DNA of 12,987 bases, taken from Gammaproteobacteria bacterium. GTDB taxonomy: Bacteria; Pseudomonadota; Gammaproteobacteria; Pseudomonadales; Azotimanducaceae. Below the pieces are notes generated by a model. The model worked only from the letters and a program-made list of their open reading frames with translations, was not told where the DNA came from and did no database searches. The DNA lies in NCBI GenBank assembly GCA_003476445.1, contig DMUF01000104.1:2640-15626 (forward strand), written 5' to 3'. This document shows positions 1 through 6,330 of the stretch, piece after piece. The position numbers and the translations under genes were made by a program. Position 1 is the first letter of the stretch. Each line of letters begins with the position of its first letter.

Positions 1-115
1 GGGCGGTGACGCTCCGCCGACAGGGTTTGAGCCGCGAAGACCAGACGCGCGTCCAGATAATCGCCCAACGCTCGATGAAGATCCGGGCTTTGACGACGAC
101 GATATTCCGTTCTGA
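1..115 (+). CDS. ssb: Single-stranded DNA-binding protein SSB, C-terminal fragment (cut by window edge)
   Basis: A reading frame open from the left edge (first full codon at base 2) encodes 37 residues and stops with TGA at 113-115. The stretch is rich in Pro, Arg and Asp and ends in GFDDDDIPF. This acidic tip closing on Ile-Pro-Phe is the hallmark of bacterial SSB, where it docks partner repair and replication proteins; E. coli SSB ends DFDDDIPF. The preceding residues look like the disordered linker. The OB-fold that binds single-stranded DNA lies outside the window, so only the tail supports the call, but this tail is very specific. The gene converges on uppP, with 44 bp between the stops. 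Confidence 0.88.
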   Translation, partial: GGDAPPTGFEPRRPDARPDNRPTLDEDPGFDDDDIPF

Positions 116-128
116 CGAGAGCGGTCGC

Positions 129-145
129 CACGCGCTTTCCGCGTG
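129..145 (+). terminator. Small hairpin between convergent ssb and uppP (possible weak terminator)
   Basis: A perfect 6-bp inverted repeat, CACGCG and CGCGTG, encloses the 5-base loop CTTTC. It lies 13 bp after the ssb stop. On the plus strand it is followed, after a short GC stretch, by the T-rich TTGTCTT at 154-160. There is no uninterrupted T-run, so this is at best a weak intrinsic terminator for ssb. On the minus strand no T-run follows, so it is less likely to serve uppP. Function is inferred from position and structure only. Confidence 0.35.
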
Positions 146-159
146 ATCGCGCCTTGTCT

Positions 160-981
160 TCAGTTCAGGGCGCCGCCGCCCCAAAAAGCGAGCAGCACGA
201 TACCCAGCAGCAAGCGATAGATTACGTACGGGAGCATGCCCGTGCGATCGATCAGCGCAATGAAAGCCCGAATGCAGGCATAGGCTGAAAGCCCCGCGAT
301 CAGGGCGCCAGCCAGAGAGTGCGTCCAAGCGGTCGCGTGGCCGCTTTCCAGAGCGTCGTTTACGAGCAAGAGTCCCGCGCCCGCAATCGTGGGAATGGAC
401 AGCAGGAACGAAAACCGGGCTCCCGCGGCCCGCGACATGCCGACCAGCAGGGCGGCGGTCAGCGTGATACCTGAGCGCGATGTGCCGGGCACGATAGAGA
501 GCACCTGCAGCGCGCCGATGAAGGCGGCATCTCGCCAGGTCACGTCGGTGCGCTGGCCGTGACGGCGATCCGCGTACCACAGAAGCAAGCCGAAAATAAT
601 GCTCGCGGTGGCGATCACCGGGACATTGCGCAGCGCGACCTCCACCCAATCTTTAAGCAGAAAGCCGAAGATGACGATCGGCAGCGTCGCTAGCGCGAGC
701 TTCAACACCATCGACGCATCGTCGTTCAATTGACGCTCGGCAATGCTCTGCACGCTTCCGCGCGCGTAACCAATGAGTTCGTGCCGAAAGAAGGCCATGA
801 CGGCGACTAAAGTGCCGACGTGCACGGCAATATCGAACGCAAGCCCCTGATCCGGCCAGTCGGTGAGCTGCGCTGGCAGAATGAGATGAGCCGAACTCGA
901 GATCGGCAGAAACTCAAGAAGGCCCTGCAATAGAGACAAAACGATGACTTGGGTCCACTCCATCACAGTATTGTAGACCAC
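160..981 (-). CDS. uppP: Undecaprenyl-diphosphate phosphatase UppP (BacA family)
   Basis: Integral membrane phosphatase that converts undecaprenyl diphosphate to undecaprenyl phosphate, recycling the lipid carrier for peptidoglycan and other envelope polymers; the family confers bacitracin tolerance when overproduced. The 273-residue product matches the usual family length (about 265-275). Visible family motifs are the (E/Q)xxxE region with Q19 and E23, followed by LPISSSAH at 25-32, and the second motif PGTSRSG at 165-171 containing the essential Arg169. Hydrophobic segments fill the rest, as expected for a polytopic protein. The chosen start is GTG at 981, because AGAAGG lies 6 bases upstream of it. 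An ATG at 963 would give MEWTQ, closer to many family N-termini, but has no obvious ribosome-binding site. The gene is divergent from the LON-domain gene, only 32 bp away, and convergent with ssb. Confidence 0.95.
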   Translation of the reverse strand: MVYNTVMEWTQVIVLSLLQGLLEFLPISSSAHLILPAQLTDWPDQGLAFDIAVHVGTLVAVMAFFRHELIGYARGSVQSIAERQLNDDASMVLKLALATLPIVIFGFLLKDWVEVALRNVPVIATASIIFGLLLWYADRRHGQRTDVTWRDAAFIGALQVLSIVPGTSRSGITLTAALLVGMSRAAGARFSFLLSIPTIAGAGLLLVNDALESGHATAWTHSLAGALIAGLSAYACIRAFIALIDRTGMLPYVIYRLLLGIVLLAFWGGGALN

Positions 982-987
982 TGATCA

Positions 988-993
988 CCTTCT
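988..993 (-). promoter_or_regulatory. Ribosome-binding site favouring the GTG start of uppP
   Basis: On the minus strand AGAAGG (plus-strand CCTTCT) lies 6 bases upstream of the GTG at 981, close to ideal Shine-Dalgarno spacing. The alternative ATG at 963 has no such element. This is the main reason for preferring the longer uppP product. Confidence 0.6.
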
Positions 994-1013
994 CTTGCGG
1001 TTTCTGCGGCAGA

Positions 1014-1625
1014 ATGAGGGCTATGACTGACGCGATTACCCTGCCGCTTTTCCCGTTGCCCACGGTGTTATTTCCCGCGGGGCGTATGCCCCTGCAGATT
1101 TTTGAGCCTCGGTATCTCGACATGATCAGCCGCTGCATGCGCGAGACCGGCTCATTTGGCATCGTCCTGATCCGGCGCGGGCAGGATGCCAGGCTGACGC
1201 AGGAAACGGCCCAGCCCGATATCTGCGAGGTGGGTACGGCGGCGGCGATCATCGATTTCAACCCGCTTCCAAACGGCCGCCTGGGCATCGTGGTCAAAGG
1301 GCAGCAAAAGTTTCGGGTAGTGCACACGCGGGAGCTTGCAGATCATCTGCTGGAGGGAACGGTCGTGCCGCTGGCCGCTGAAGCTCCAGTCCCGCTGCCC
1401 GCGGCATTTGGTGGGCTGGCCGCTTTGCTGCGTGAACTCGCCCAGCACCCGCTGGTGCAGCGTCTGGGTCCCGAGATTGATTTCGAGGATGCGGTGTCGG
1501 TGAGCTGCCGTCTCGCGGAACTTCTGCCAATCGAGCCCGCGATCAAGCAGAGCTTGCTGGAACTCGACTCGTCGGACGAGCGCCTTGAGGCACTGGCTCG
1601 CGTCGTCGACCAGATGCGGGGCTGA
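1014..1625 (+). CDS. Stand-alone LON substrate-binding-domain protein
   Basis: This 203-residue protein resembles the N-terminal substrate-recognition domain of Lon protease but has no AAA+ ATPase and no Ser-Lys protease domain (COG2802/PF02190 type). The N-terminal signature LPLFPLPTVLFP (10-21) leads into IFEPRYLDM (29-37). It is followed by a beta-rich part with FGIVLIRRG (48-56) and GRLGIVVKGQQKFRV (88-102). A mostly helical C-terminal part (about 130-200) completes it, as in the Lon N-domain. Molecular function is not established for this family; binding of unfolded or specific protein substrates is only an inference from Lon. The start could be ATG 1014 or ATG 1023; 1023 gives MTDAITLPLF, closer to typical family starts, and neither has a convincing ribosome-binding site. 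The gene is divergent from uppP and 45 bp upstream of proA, which has its own promoter candidate. Confidence 0.88.
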   Translation: MRAMTDAITLPLFPLPTVLFPAGRMPLQIFEPRYLDMISRCMRETGSFGIVLIRRGQDARLTQETAQPDICEVGTAAAIIDFNPLPNGRLGIVVKGQQKFRVVHTRELADHLLEGTVVPLAAEAPVPLPAAFGGLAALLRELAQHPLVQRLGPEIDFEDAVSVSCRLAELLPIEPAIKQSLLELDSSDERLEALARVVDQMRG

Positions 1626-1633
1626 CGTATAAT
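1606..1633 (+). promoter_or_regulatory. Sigma70-type promoter candidate driving proA and the downstream cluster
   Basis: A perfect TATAAT hexamer at 1628-1633 lies just after the LON gene stop. TCGACC at 1606-1611 matches TTGACA at four of six positions, with a 16-bp spacer. The predicted start of transcription, near 1640, leaves a leader of about 30 bases before proA. A short inverted repeat GCCGC-CCT-GCGGC (1636-1648) straddles the predicted start. It is the clearest promoter-like sequence I found in the window. Assignment rests on consensus match and position only. Confidence 0.55.
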
Positions 1634-1670
1634 CCGCCGCCCTGCGGCAGGTGTTCGGCGCGACAGGAAC

Positions 1671-2942
1671 ATGAACGTGGATTCCTCTCTACAGGATTAC
1701 ATGCAGGCTCTCGGGCAGCGTGCGCGAGCAGCTTCTCGACGTATGGCTGCGGCGGCAACGGCGCAAAAGTCGGCCGCGCTGCGGGCCATTGCGCGCGGGC
1801 TCGATGAGTCCCGTGCAAGCTTGCTTGCGGCTAACGCGCGCGATCTGGCCGCGGCTGCGGGGGCTGACATCGAACAGCCGCTCATCGATCGTCTCGGGCT
1901 CGATGAGGCCGGCATCGACCGTATGATCGAAGGCCTGTTGCAGGTTGAGCGCCTTCCGGATCCGATCGGTGTCATCAGTGACCTCACCTATCGCCCGACG
2001 GGCATTCAGGTCGGTCGCATGCGCGTGCCTCTCGGCGTCATCGGCATCATTTATGAATCGCGTCCCAACGTAACCGCGGAGGCGGCGAGTCTCTGCCTCA
2101 AATCGGGCAACGCCTGCATTTTGCGCGGCGGATCCGAGGCGTTTCATTCCAACCAGGCGATCGCGGCGGTGATTGCCGCGGGTCTGGAATCCGCCGGGCT
2201 GCCCGCGGCGGCGGTGCAGCTGGTCGAGACCGTTGATCGCGCGGCGGTTGGGGAACTCGTGCGCATGAAGGCCCATGTGGATGTGATCGTGCCGCGCGGG
2301 GGGAAGGGTTTGATCGAGCGGCTGAACCGGGAGTCTTCGATCCCGATGATCAAGCACCTCGACGGCGTCTGTCATGTTTATGTCGACAGCGATGCAGACC
2401 CGGCCATGGCGGTCGCGATCGCGTTCAATGCGAAGCACGAGAAATACGCCGTCTGCAACGCAATGGAAACGTTGCTCGTGGCGCGGTCCATGGCTGCTGA
2501 GATTCTTCCGCCGCTGGCGGAGCAGATGCTGGCCAGCGGGATCGAGCTGCGCGGTTGCCCTGAGGTGTGCGCTTGGGTGCCGGCCGCCAAGCCAGCCCAT
2601 GAGTCGGATTGGTCCGAGGAGTATCTGGGCCCGGTGGTTGCCGTTCGTGTGGTTGAAGACATTGACGAAGCGATTGCCCATATCAACACCTATGGCTCTG
2701 GTCACACAGATGCGATCGTTACGCGCGACTGGTCGCGCGCGCGGCGTTTTCTGGCTGAGGTCGATTCCGCCAGCGTGATGGTGAACGCCTCAACACAATT
2801 TGCAGACGGTTTCGAATACGGCCTTGGGGCGGAGATCGGCATCTCTACGGACAAGCTGCACGCGCGCGGCCCCGTTGGTCTCGAGGGGCTGACCACGCAG
2901 AAATACGTTGTGCTGGGCAACGGCGAGATTCGACACCGTTGA
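1671..2942 (+). CDS. proA: Gamma-glutamyl phosphate reductase ProA
   Basis: Catalyses the second step of proline synthesis in the cytoplasm: NADPH-dependent reduction of gamma-glutamyl phosphate to glutamate-5-semialdehyde. The 423 residues match the family length (about 417-423). Seen in order are PLGVIGIIYESRPNVT (120-135), SLCLKSGNACILRGGSEA (140-157), the VPRGGKGLIERL segment (about 207-218), the catalytic cysteine Cys262 in YAVCNAMETLL, and the C-terminal ADGFEYGLGAEIGIST block. These are typical of the aldehyde-dehydrogenase-fold ProA family. The start is ATG 1671, but AGGA at 1665-1668 is only two bases away. An in-frame GTG at 1677 has better spacing (8 bases) and would remove two residues. 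proB, the kinase for the previous step, is not in the window. The stop codon overlaps the nadD start. Confidence 0.97.
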   Translation: MNVDSSLQDYMQALGQRARAASRRMAAAATAQKSAALRAIARGLDESRASLLAANARDLAAAAGADIEQPLIDRLGLDEAGIDRMIEGLLQVERLPDPIGVISDLTYRPTGIQVGRMRVPLGVIGIIYESRPNVTAEAASLCLKSGNACILRGGSEAFHSNQAIAAVIAAGLESAGLPAAAVQLVETVDRAAVGELVRMKAHVDVIVPRGGKGLIERLNRESSIPMIKHLDGVCHVYVDSDADPAMAVAIAFNAKHEKYAVCNAMETLLVARSMAAEILPPLAEQMLASGIELRGCPEVCAWVPAAKPAHESDWSEEYLGPVVAVRVVEDIDEAIAHINTYGSGHTDAIVTRDWSRARRFLAEVDSASVMVNASTQFADGFEYGLGAEIGISTDKLHARGPVGLEGLTTQKYVVLGNGEIRHR

Positions 2943-3607
2943 TCGGAATTCTGGGTGGTACCTTCGACCCGGTTCATCTCGGGCATTTGCATGCGGCGCG
3001 CAGCGTCTGTGATCGGCTCGGGCTTGCGTCGGTCCATCTGATGCTCTCAGCCCGCCCCGGGCATCGAGATGCGCCGCTGGCGCCGATGGCGGCGCGGTGG
3101 GAAATGCTGAGACTCGCGTGTGCGGAGGATCTGCGGCTGGTGCCCGACGATCGCGAACTGCGGCGCGCGGAGCGAATTGGGCGACCGTCCTGGACGGTCG
3201 AAACCCTTGAGGAAATGCGCGCGGAAACGCCGCACGAGTCCGTCGCGTGGGTCATTGGCAGCGATGCCCTGGCCGGGCTCGATACCTGGCATCGCTGGAC
3301 CGAGCTTCTTGACCTTGCGCACCTTGTGGTGCTGCGGCGCCCGGGAGCTGAGCTGCCTGCGTCGGGCCCGGTGGCAGCGCTTCTGGCCGCGGCGCGTGCG
3401 GACGCGGACGACCCGACCTTCCGGCAGACTCCGCAAGGAACGATCGTGGTGCTCGATGTGCCGATGCTCAGGGTTTCGGCGACATCGGTGCGATCCGCGC
3501 TGGGCGCGGGGCGGTCAGTGGATGATTTGCTACCCCGTTCCGTGTCCACCTATATTTGGCAGCATCAGCTATATGGAGTGAGGAGTGACCCCGGAAGTAC
3601 TGCGTGA
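2939..3607 (+). CDS. nadD: Nicotinate-nucleotide adenylyltransferase NadD
   Basis: Transfers AMP from ATP to nicotinate mononucleotide, giving deamido-NAD, the central step of NAD synthesis. The 222-residue product has the nucleotidyltransferase signature GGTFDPVHLGH (6-16), the RPSWTVETL segment (82-90), GSDAL (107-111) and the C-terminal VSATSVR (179-185), equivalent to the ISSTxxR motif of the family. The start is TTG at 2939, sharing four bases with the proA stop (TTGA). It is chosen because IGILGGTFDP must lie at the extreme N-terminus and no ATG or GTG precedes it nearby. The product runs about ten residues past the usual family end (near QLYG); this tail is encoded in the 23-bp overlap with rsfS. 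Confidence 0.95.
   Translation: MIGILGGTFDPVHLGHLHAARSVCDRLGLASVHLMLSARPGHRDAPLAPMAARWEMLRLACAEDLRLVPDDRELRRAERIGRPSWTVETLEEMRAETPHESVAWVIGSDALAGLDTWHRWTELLDLAHLVVLRRPGAELPASGPVAALLAAARADADDPTFRQTPQGTIVVLDVPMLRVSATSVRSALGAGRSVDDLLPRSVSTYIWQHQLYGVRSDPGSTA
3575..3578 (+). promoter_or_regulatory. Ribosome-binding site of rsfS inside the nadD 3' end
   Basis: GGAG lies 6 bases upstream of the GTG at 3585 and within the nadD coding sequence. It supports the GTG as the rsfS start although it lies 23 bp before the nadD stop. Confidence 0.6.
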
Positions 3608-3947
3608 TCATGTGGTCGGTGCGCTCGAGGACCGCAAGGGACAGGAGATCCTCGTGCTTGATGTGCGCCGCATGACAAGCATGTCGGACTTCATGGTCAT
3701 TACGACGGGGACCTCCAATCGTCACGTCAAAGCCCTGGTCGACGCGGTGGCGGAAGCCTCAGTGAAGGCCGGATGGGCGCCCCTCGGTATCGAGGGCGCA
3801 GGTCCCAACGAATGGGTTCTGGTTGATCTTGGCGATGTCATCGTGCATGTCATGCAACGCGATGCGCGCGGCTTTTACGACCTCGAGCGGCTCTGGTCTC
3901 CGCTGCCGGCGAATCCGGCGCGTGAAGACTCACGACTCGCGGTTTGA
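3585..3947 (+). CDS. rsfS: Ribosomal silencing factor RsfS
   Basis: Binds ribosomal protein uL14 on the free 50S subunit and blocks joining with 30S, lowering translation when nutrients are short. The 120 residues include KGQEILVLDVR (18-28), the MVITTGTSNRHV block (37-48), LGIEGAG (67-73) and the strongly conserved VDLGDVIVHVMQ (80-91), followed by FYDLERLW (97-104). E. coli RsfS ends near that LW motif, so about 15 extra C-terminal residues are present here. The GTG start is supported by GGAG six bases upstream. The gene overlaps nadD by 23 bp and precedes rlmH by 9 bp, a pairing that is very common in bacteria. Confidence 0.95.
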   Translation: MTPEVLRDHVVGALEDRKGQEILVLDVRRMTSMSDFMVITTGTSNRHVKALVDAVAEASVKAGWAPLGIEGAGPNEWVLVDLGDVIVHVMQRDARGFYDLERLWSPLPANPAREDSRLAV

Positions 3948-3956
3948 TTCAGCATC

Positions 3957-4424
3957 GTGAAGATGCGGGTGATCGCGGTGGGACAACGTCCCCCCGCGTG
4001 GGTCGAAGCCGGCTTTGATGACTATGCCCGGCGGCTCCCCCGTGAGCTCTCGCTCAGGCTGATCGAAATTCCTGTGGCATCGCGACGGGCGCTGCCGGTC
4101 GAGCGCGCGCGTCGACAGGAAGGTGAGCGAATCTGCGCGGAACTGACCGCGCGGGACTGGGTGATCGCGCTCGATGTCGAAGGCCGTGTTCAGAGCACTG
4201 CGGCGCTGGCGAATCGCCTCGCACACTGGTTGGAGCAGGGGCGCGATGTCGCGTTCCTCATTGGCGGGCCGGACGGGCTTGATCCTGTGTGTATGGCACG
4301 CGCGGATGAGCGGCTGTCTCTGTCCGCGTTGACCTTTCCCCATGGGCTCGTGCGCGTCATGCTTGCGGAGCAGGTCTATCGCGCCTGGACGATTCGTTCC
4401 GGTCATCCCTATCACCGCGCCTGA
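3957..4424 (+). CDS. rlmH: 23S rRNA (pseudouridine1915-N3)-methyltransferase RlmH
   Basis: SPOUT-fold enzyme that uses S-adenosylmethionine to methylate N3 of pseudouridine 1915 in helix 69 of 23S rRNA, on assembled ribosomes. The 155 residues equal the E. coli length. Motifs seen are AVGQRPPAWV (7-16), the SAM-pocket LIGGPDGL (101-108), LSLSALTFPH (120-129), YRAW (141-144) and the C-terminal HPYHR (150-154). The E. coli protein ends in PYHRE; here the last residue is Ala. The start is GTG at 3957, giving MKMRVIAVG, which aligns with the E. coli N-terminus; ATG 3963 is an alternative. No clear ribosome-binding site is seen, so initiation may depend on rsfS translation ending 9 bp upstream. 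Confidence 0.96.
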   Translation: MKMRVIAVGQRPPAWVEAGFDDYARRLPRELSLRLIEIPVASRRALPVERARRQEGERICAELTARDWVIALDVEGRVQSTAALANRLAHWLEQGRDVAFLIGGPDGLDPVCMARADERLSLSALTFPHGLVRVMLAEQVYRAWTIRSGHPYHRA

Positions 4425-4441
4425 GGTACACCGAGCGCGCC

Positions 4442-6328
4442 ATGAATCCGGCTCTTGAGATCAGGGACAGCCAACGCGATCGCCGCATTTTCGTGACGCG
4501 GGCGTGGATTCTGTTTGCCCTGGCTATGCTCGCCTTCGGCGGGCTGGTTCTGCGTATGGTTCAGCTGCAGGTTTGGGATCACGACAAGTATCGAACTCGA
4601 TCAGAGCGCAACCGCATTCAGCTCGAGCCGATTGCGCCCCCGCGCGGACTGATCTTCGACCGACAGGGAACCCTTCTGGCCAGTAACCGCCCGGTGTTCT
4701 CGCTCAACGTTGTGCGCGAGCGGGCGGATGACCTCGACCAACTGCTCCTCGACCTGAGCGAGATTCTGGAGCTTTCAGAGGAAGATGTTCAGTCGTTCCG
4801 TGATCGCGCGCGACGCTCGGGGCGTCCGTTCGCACCGATCCTGCTGCGCCAGTCCCTGAACGAGGAAGAGCTTGCTCGCCTCGCGATTCACCGGCATCGC
4901 CTTCCCGGCATCGAAATCTCCACGGAGCTGCTGCGGCACTATCCCCTCGGTGCAGGATTCGCGCATGCCCTTGGCGCGATGGGTCGCCTGGATGAAAAGG
5001 ACGCGGAACGCCTGGACGCGGTCAATTACAGCGCCACGCGGTATATCGGCAAGCGCGGTGTGGAGCGCGTCTACGAGTCGTCTCTCCATGGTGTCGTAGG
5101 CCATCGCCAGGTCGAGGTCGATGCGCACGGAAGGGTCCGTCAGGTACTGGAGCTGGAGCCCGCGCTGGCGGGTCAGAATCTCACCCTGCATCTGGACGTG
5201 CGGGTACAGCAGGCCGCTGCGGCCGCGCTGGGTGATCGGCGCGGCGCGGTGGTTGCCCTGGATCCGCACACGGGTGGCATTCTTGCGCTGGTGAGCCATC
5301 CCGGCTATGACCCGAACCCGTTCATCACCGGAATTTCCAGCCGCGACTACCAGGCGCTCATCGCCGATCGCAACCGACCGATGTTCAATCGTGCCATCAG
5401 CGGTCGGTATGCTCCGGGTTCGACCTTCAAACCGTTCGTTGGTCTGGCCGGGCTCGCCCTCGGAGCGACTACCTGGGATCGACGCATGCTGGACAATGGC
5501 GCTTTTCGTCTGCCCGGGCAAAGTCGCGTGTTTCGCGACTGGAGCTGGACCCGGGGTAATTCCGGCGGGCAGGGCATGGTCGATCTGCGCCGCGCGATCT
5601 ATCGGTCCTCCAATGTGTATTTCTATGACCTTGCTTCCCGCATGGACATCGACCGTTGGTCGACCTTTGCAGCCCAGTTCGGGTTTGGTCGGCGGCTTGC
5701 CATCGATATCCCTGAAGCCGGTGTCGGCTTGTTGCCGGATCGGGTCTGGAAGCGCGGCGCTCGCGGCGAACCCTGGTACCCCGGGGACAGCGTCAATATG
5801 GGGATCGGTCAGGGTAACTTGCTCGTTACCCCTCTCCAGCTCGCGACCGCCGTCATGGTCATCGCAAATCGTGGCAAGGTGCTTCGGCCGCGGCTGCTGC
5901 TCTCGAGTGATCGCCCGCTCATGGAATTTGATCCACCACCCCCGTTGCCGGATATTGCGGGAGTGACGCCCTCGGACTGGGAGAGCCTGGTGGACGCGAT
6001 GGAGGACGTCGTGCACCGGGGCAATCTGGGTGGCGGACAGAGCGGCACGGCCTTTCCCTATATCGGGCAGGGGATTGGCTACCGGATGGCAGGGAAGTCC
6101 GGCACCGCGCAGGTAGTGGAGATTCGTCAGAACGAGACTTACGACGAGCGCGAGCTCAACGAGTACCAGCGCAAGCACGCCTGGTTCGTTGGTTTTGCGC
6201 CTGCGGACCAACCCGAGATCGTGCTCGCGGTGCTGGTGGAAAACGGTGGTGGCGGCAGCGCCGTAGCTGCCCCGGTTGTGCGCCAGGTGATCGACGCCTA
6301 TCTCCAGCCTTCTTTGGTGGCACGGTAA
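4442..6328 (+). CDS. mrdA: Peptidoglycan D,D-transpeptidase PBP2 (MrdA)
   Basis: Class B penicillin-binding protein that crosslinks peptidoglycan during cell elongation, working with RodA and the rod-shape complex in the inner membrane. The 628 residues fit the family. A short cytoplasmic tail precedes one membrane segment (about 22-38). The dimerisation/pedestal region with APPRGLIFDRQG (69-80) follows, then the transpeptidase domain. Its active-site motifs are visible: STFK with nucleophile Ser327 and Lys330, SSN at 389-391, and KSGT at 552-555. The ATG start follows the rlmH stop by 17 bp. GAGGT at 4423-4427 is rather far (14 bases) for a Shine-Dalgarno sequence. It ends two bases before mrdB. 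All motifs are intact, so an active enzyme sensitive to mecillinam-like drugs is expected. Confidence 0.97.
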   Translation: MNPALEIRDSQRDRRIFVTRAWILFALAMLAFGGLVLRMVQLQVWDHDKYRTRSERNRIQLEPIAPPRGLIFDRQGTLLASNRPVFSLNVVRERADDLDQLLLDLSEILELSEEDVQSFRDRARRSGRPFAPILLRQSLNEEELARLAIHRHRLPGIEISTELLRHYPLGAGFAHALGAMGRLDEKDAERLDAVNYSATRYIGKRGVERVYESSLHGVVGHRQVEVDAHGRVRQVLELEPALAGQNLTLHLDVRVQQAAAAALGDRRGAVVALDPHTGGILALVSHPGYDPNPFITGISSRDYQALIADRNRPMFNRAISGRYAPGSTFKPFVGLAGLALGATTWDRRMLDNGAFRLPGQSRVFRDWSWTRGNSGGQGMVDLRRAIYRSSNVYFYDLASRMDIDRWSTFAAQFGFGRRLAIDIPEAGVGLLPDRVWKRGARGEPWYPGDSVNMGIGQGNLLVTPLQLATAVMVIANRGKVLRPRLLLSSDRPLMEFDPPPPLPDIAGVTPSDWESLVDAMEDVVHRGNLGGGQSGTAFPYIGQGIGYRMAGKSGTAQVVEIRQNETYDERELNEYQRKHAWFVGFAPADQPEIVLAVLVENGGGGSAVAAPVVRQVIDAYLQPSLVAR

Positions 6329-6330
6329 CG

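Noticed and set aside
944..974. ATGACT and TATTGT as a promoter for the LON-domain gene
   Set aside because: Each hexamer matches consensus at only four positions and the spacer is 19 bp; too weak to report as a feature.
1689..2705. 338-residue open frame on the minus strand across proA
   Set aside because: Shadow of proA in a GC-rich genome; its translation has no family resemblance and low-complexity Arg/His-rich content.
4775..6211. 478-residue open frame on the minus strand across mrdA
   Set aside because: Antisense to PBP2, whose active-site motifs are intact; composition is Arg/Gly/Ala/His-rich without recognisable motifs or a ribosome-binding context.
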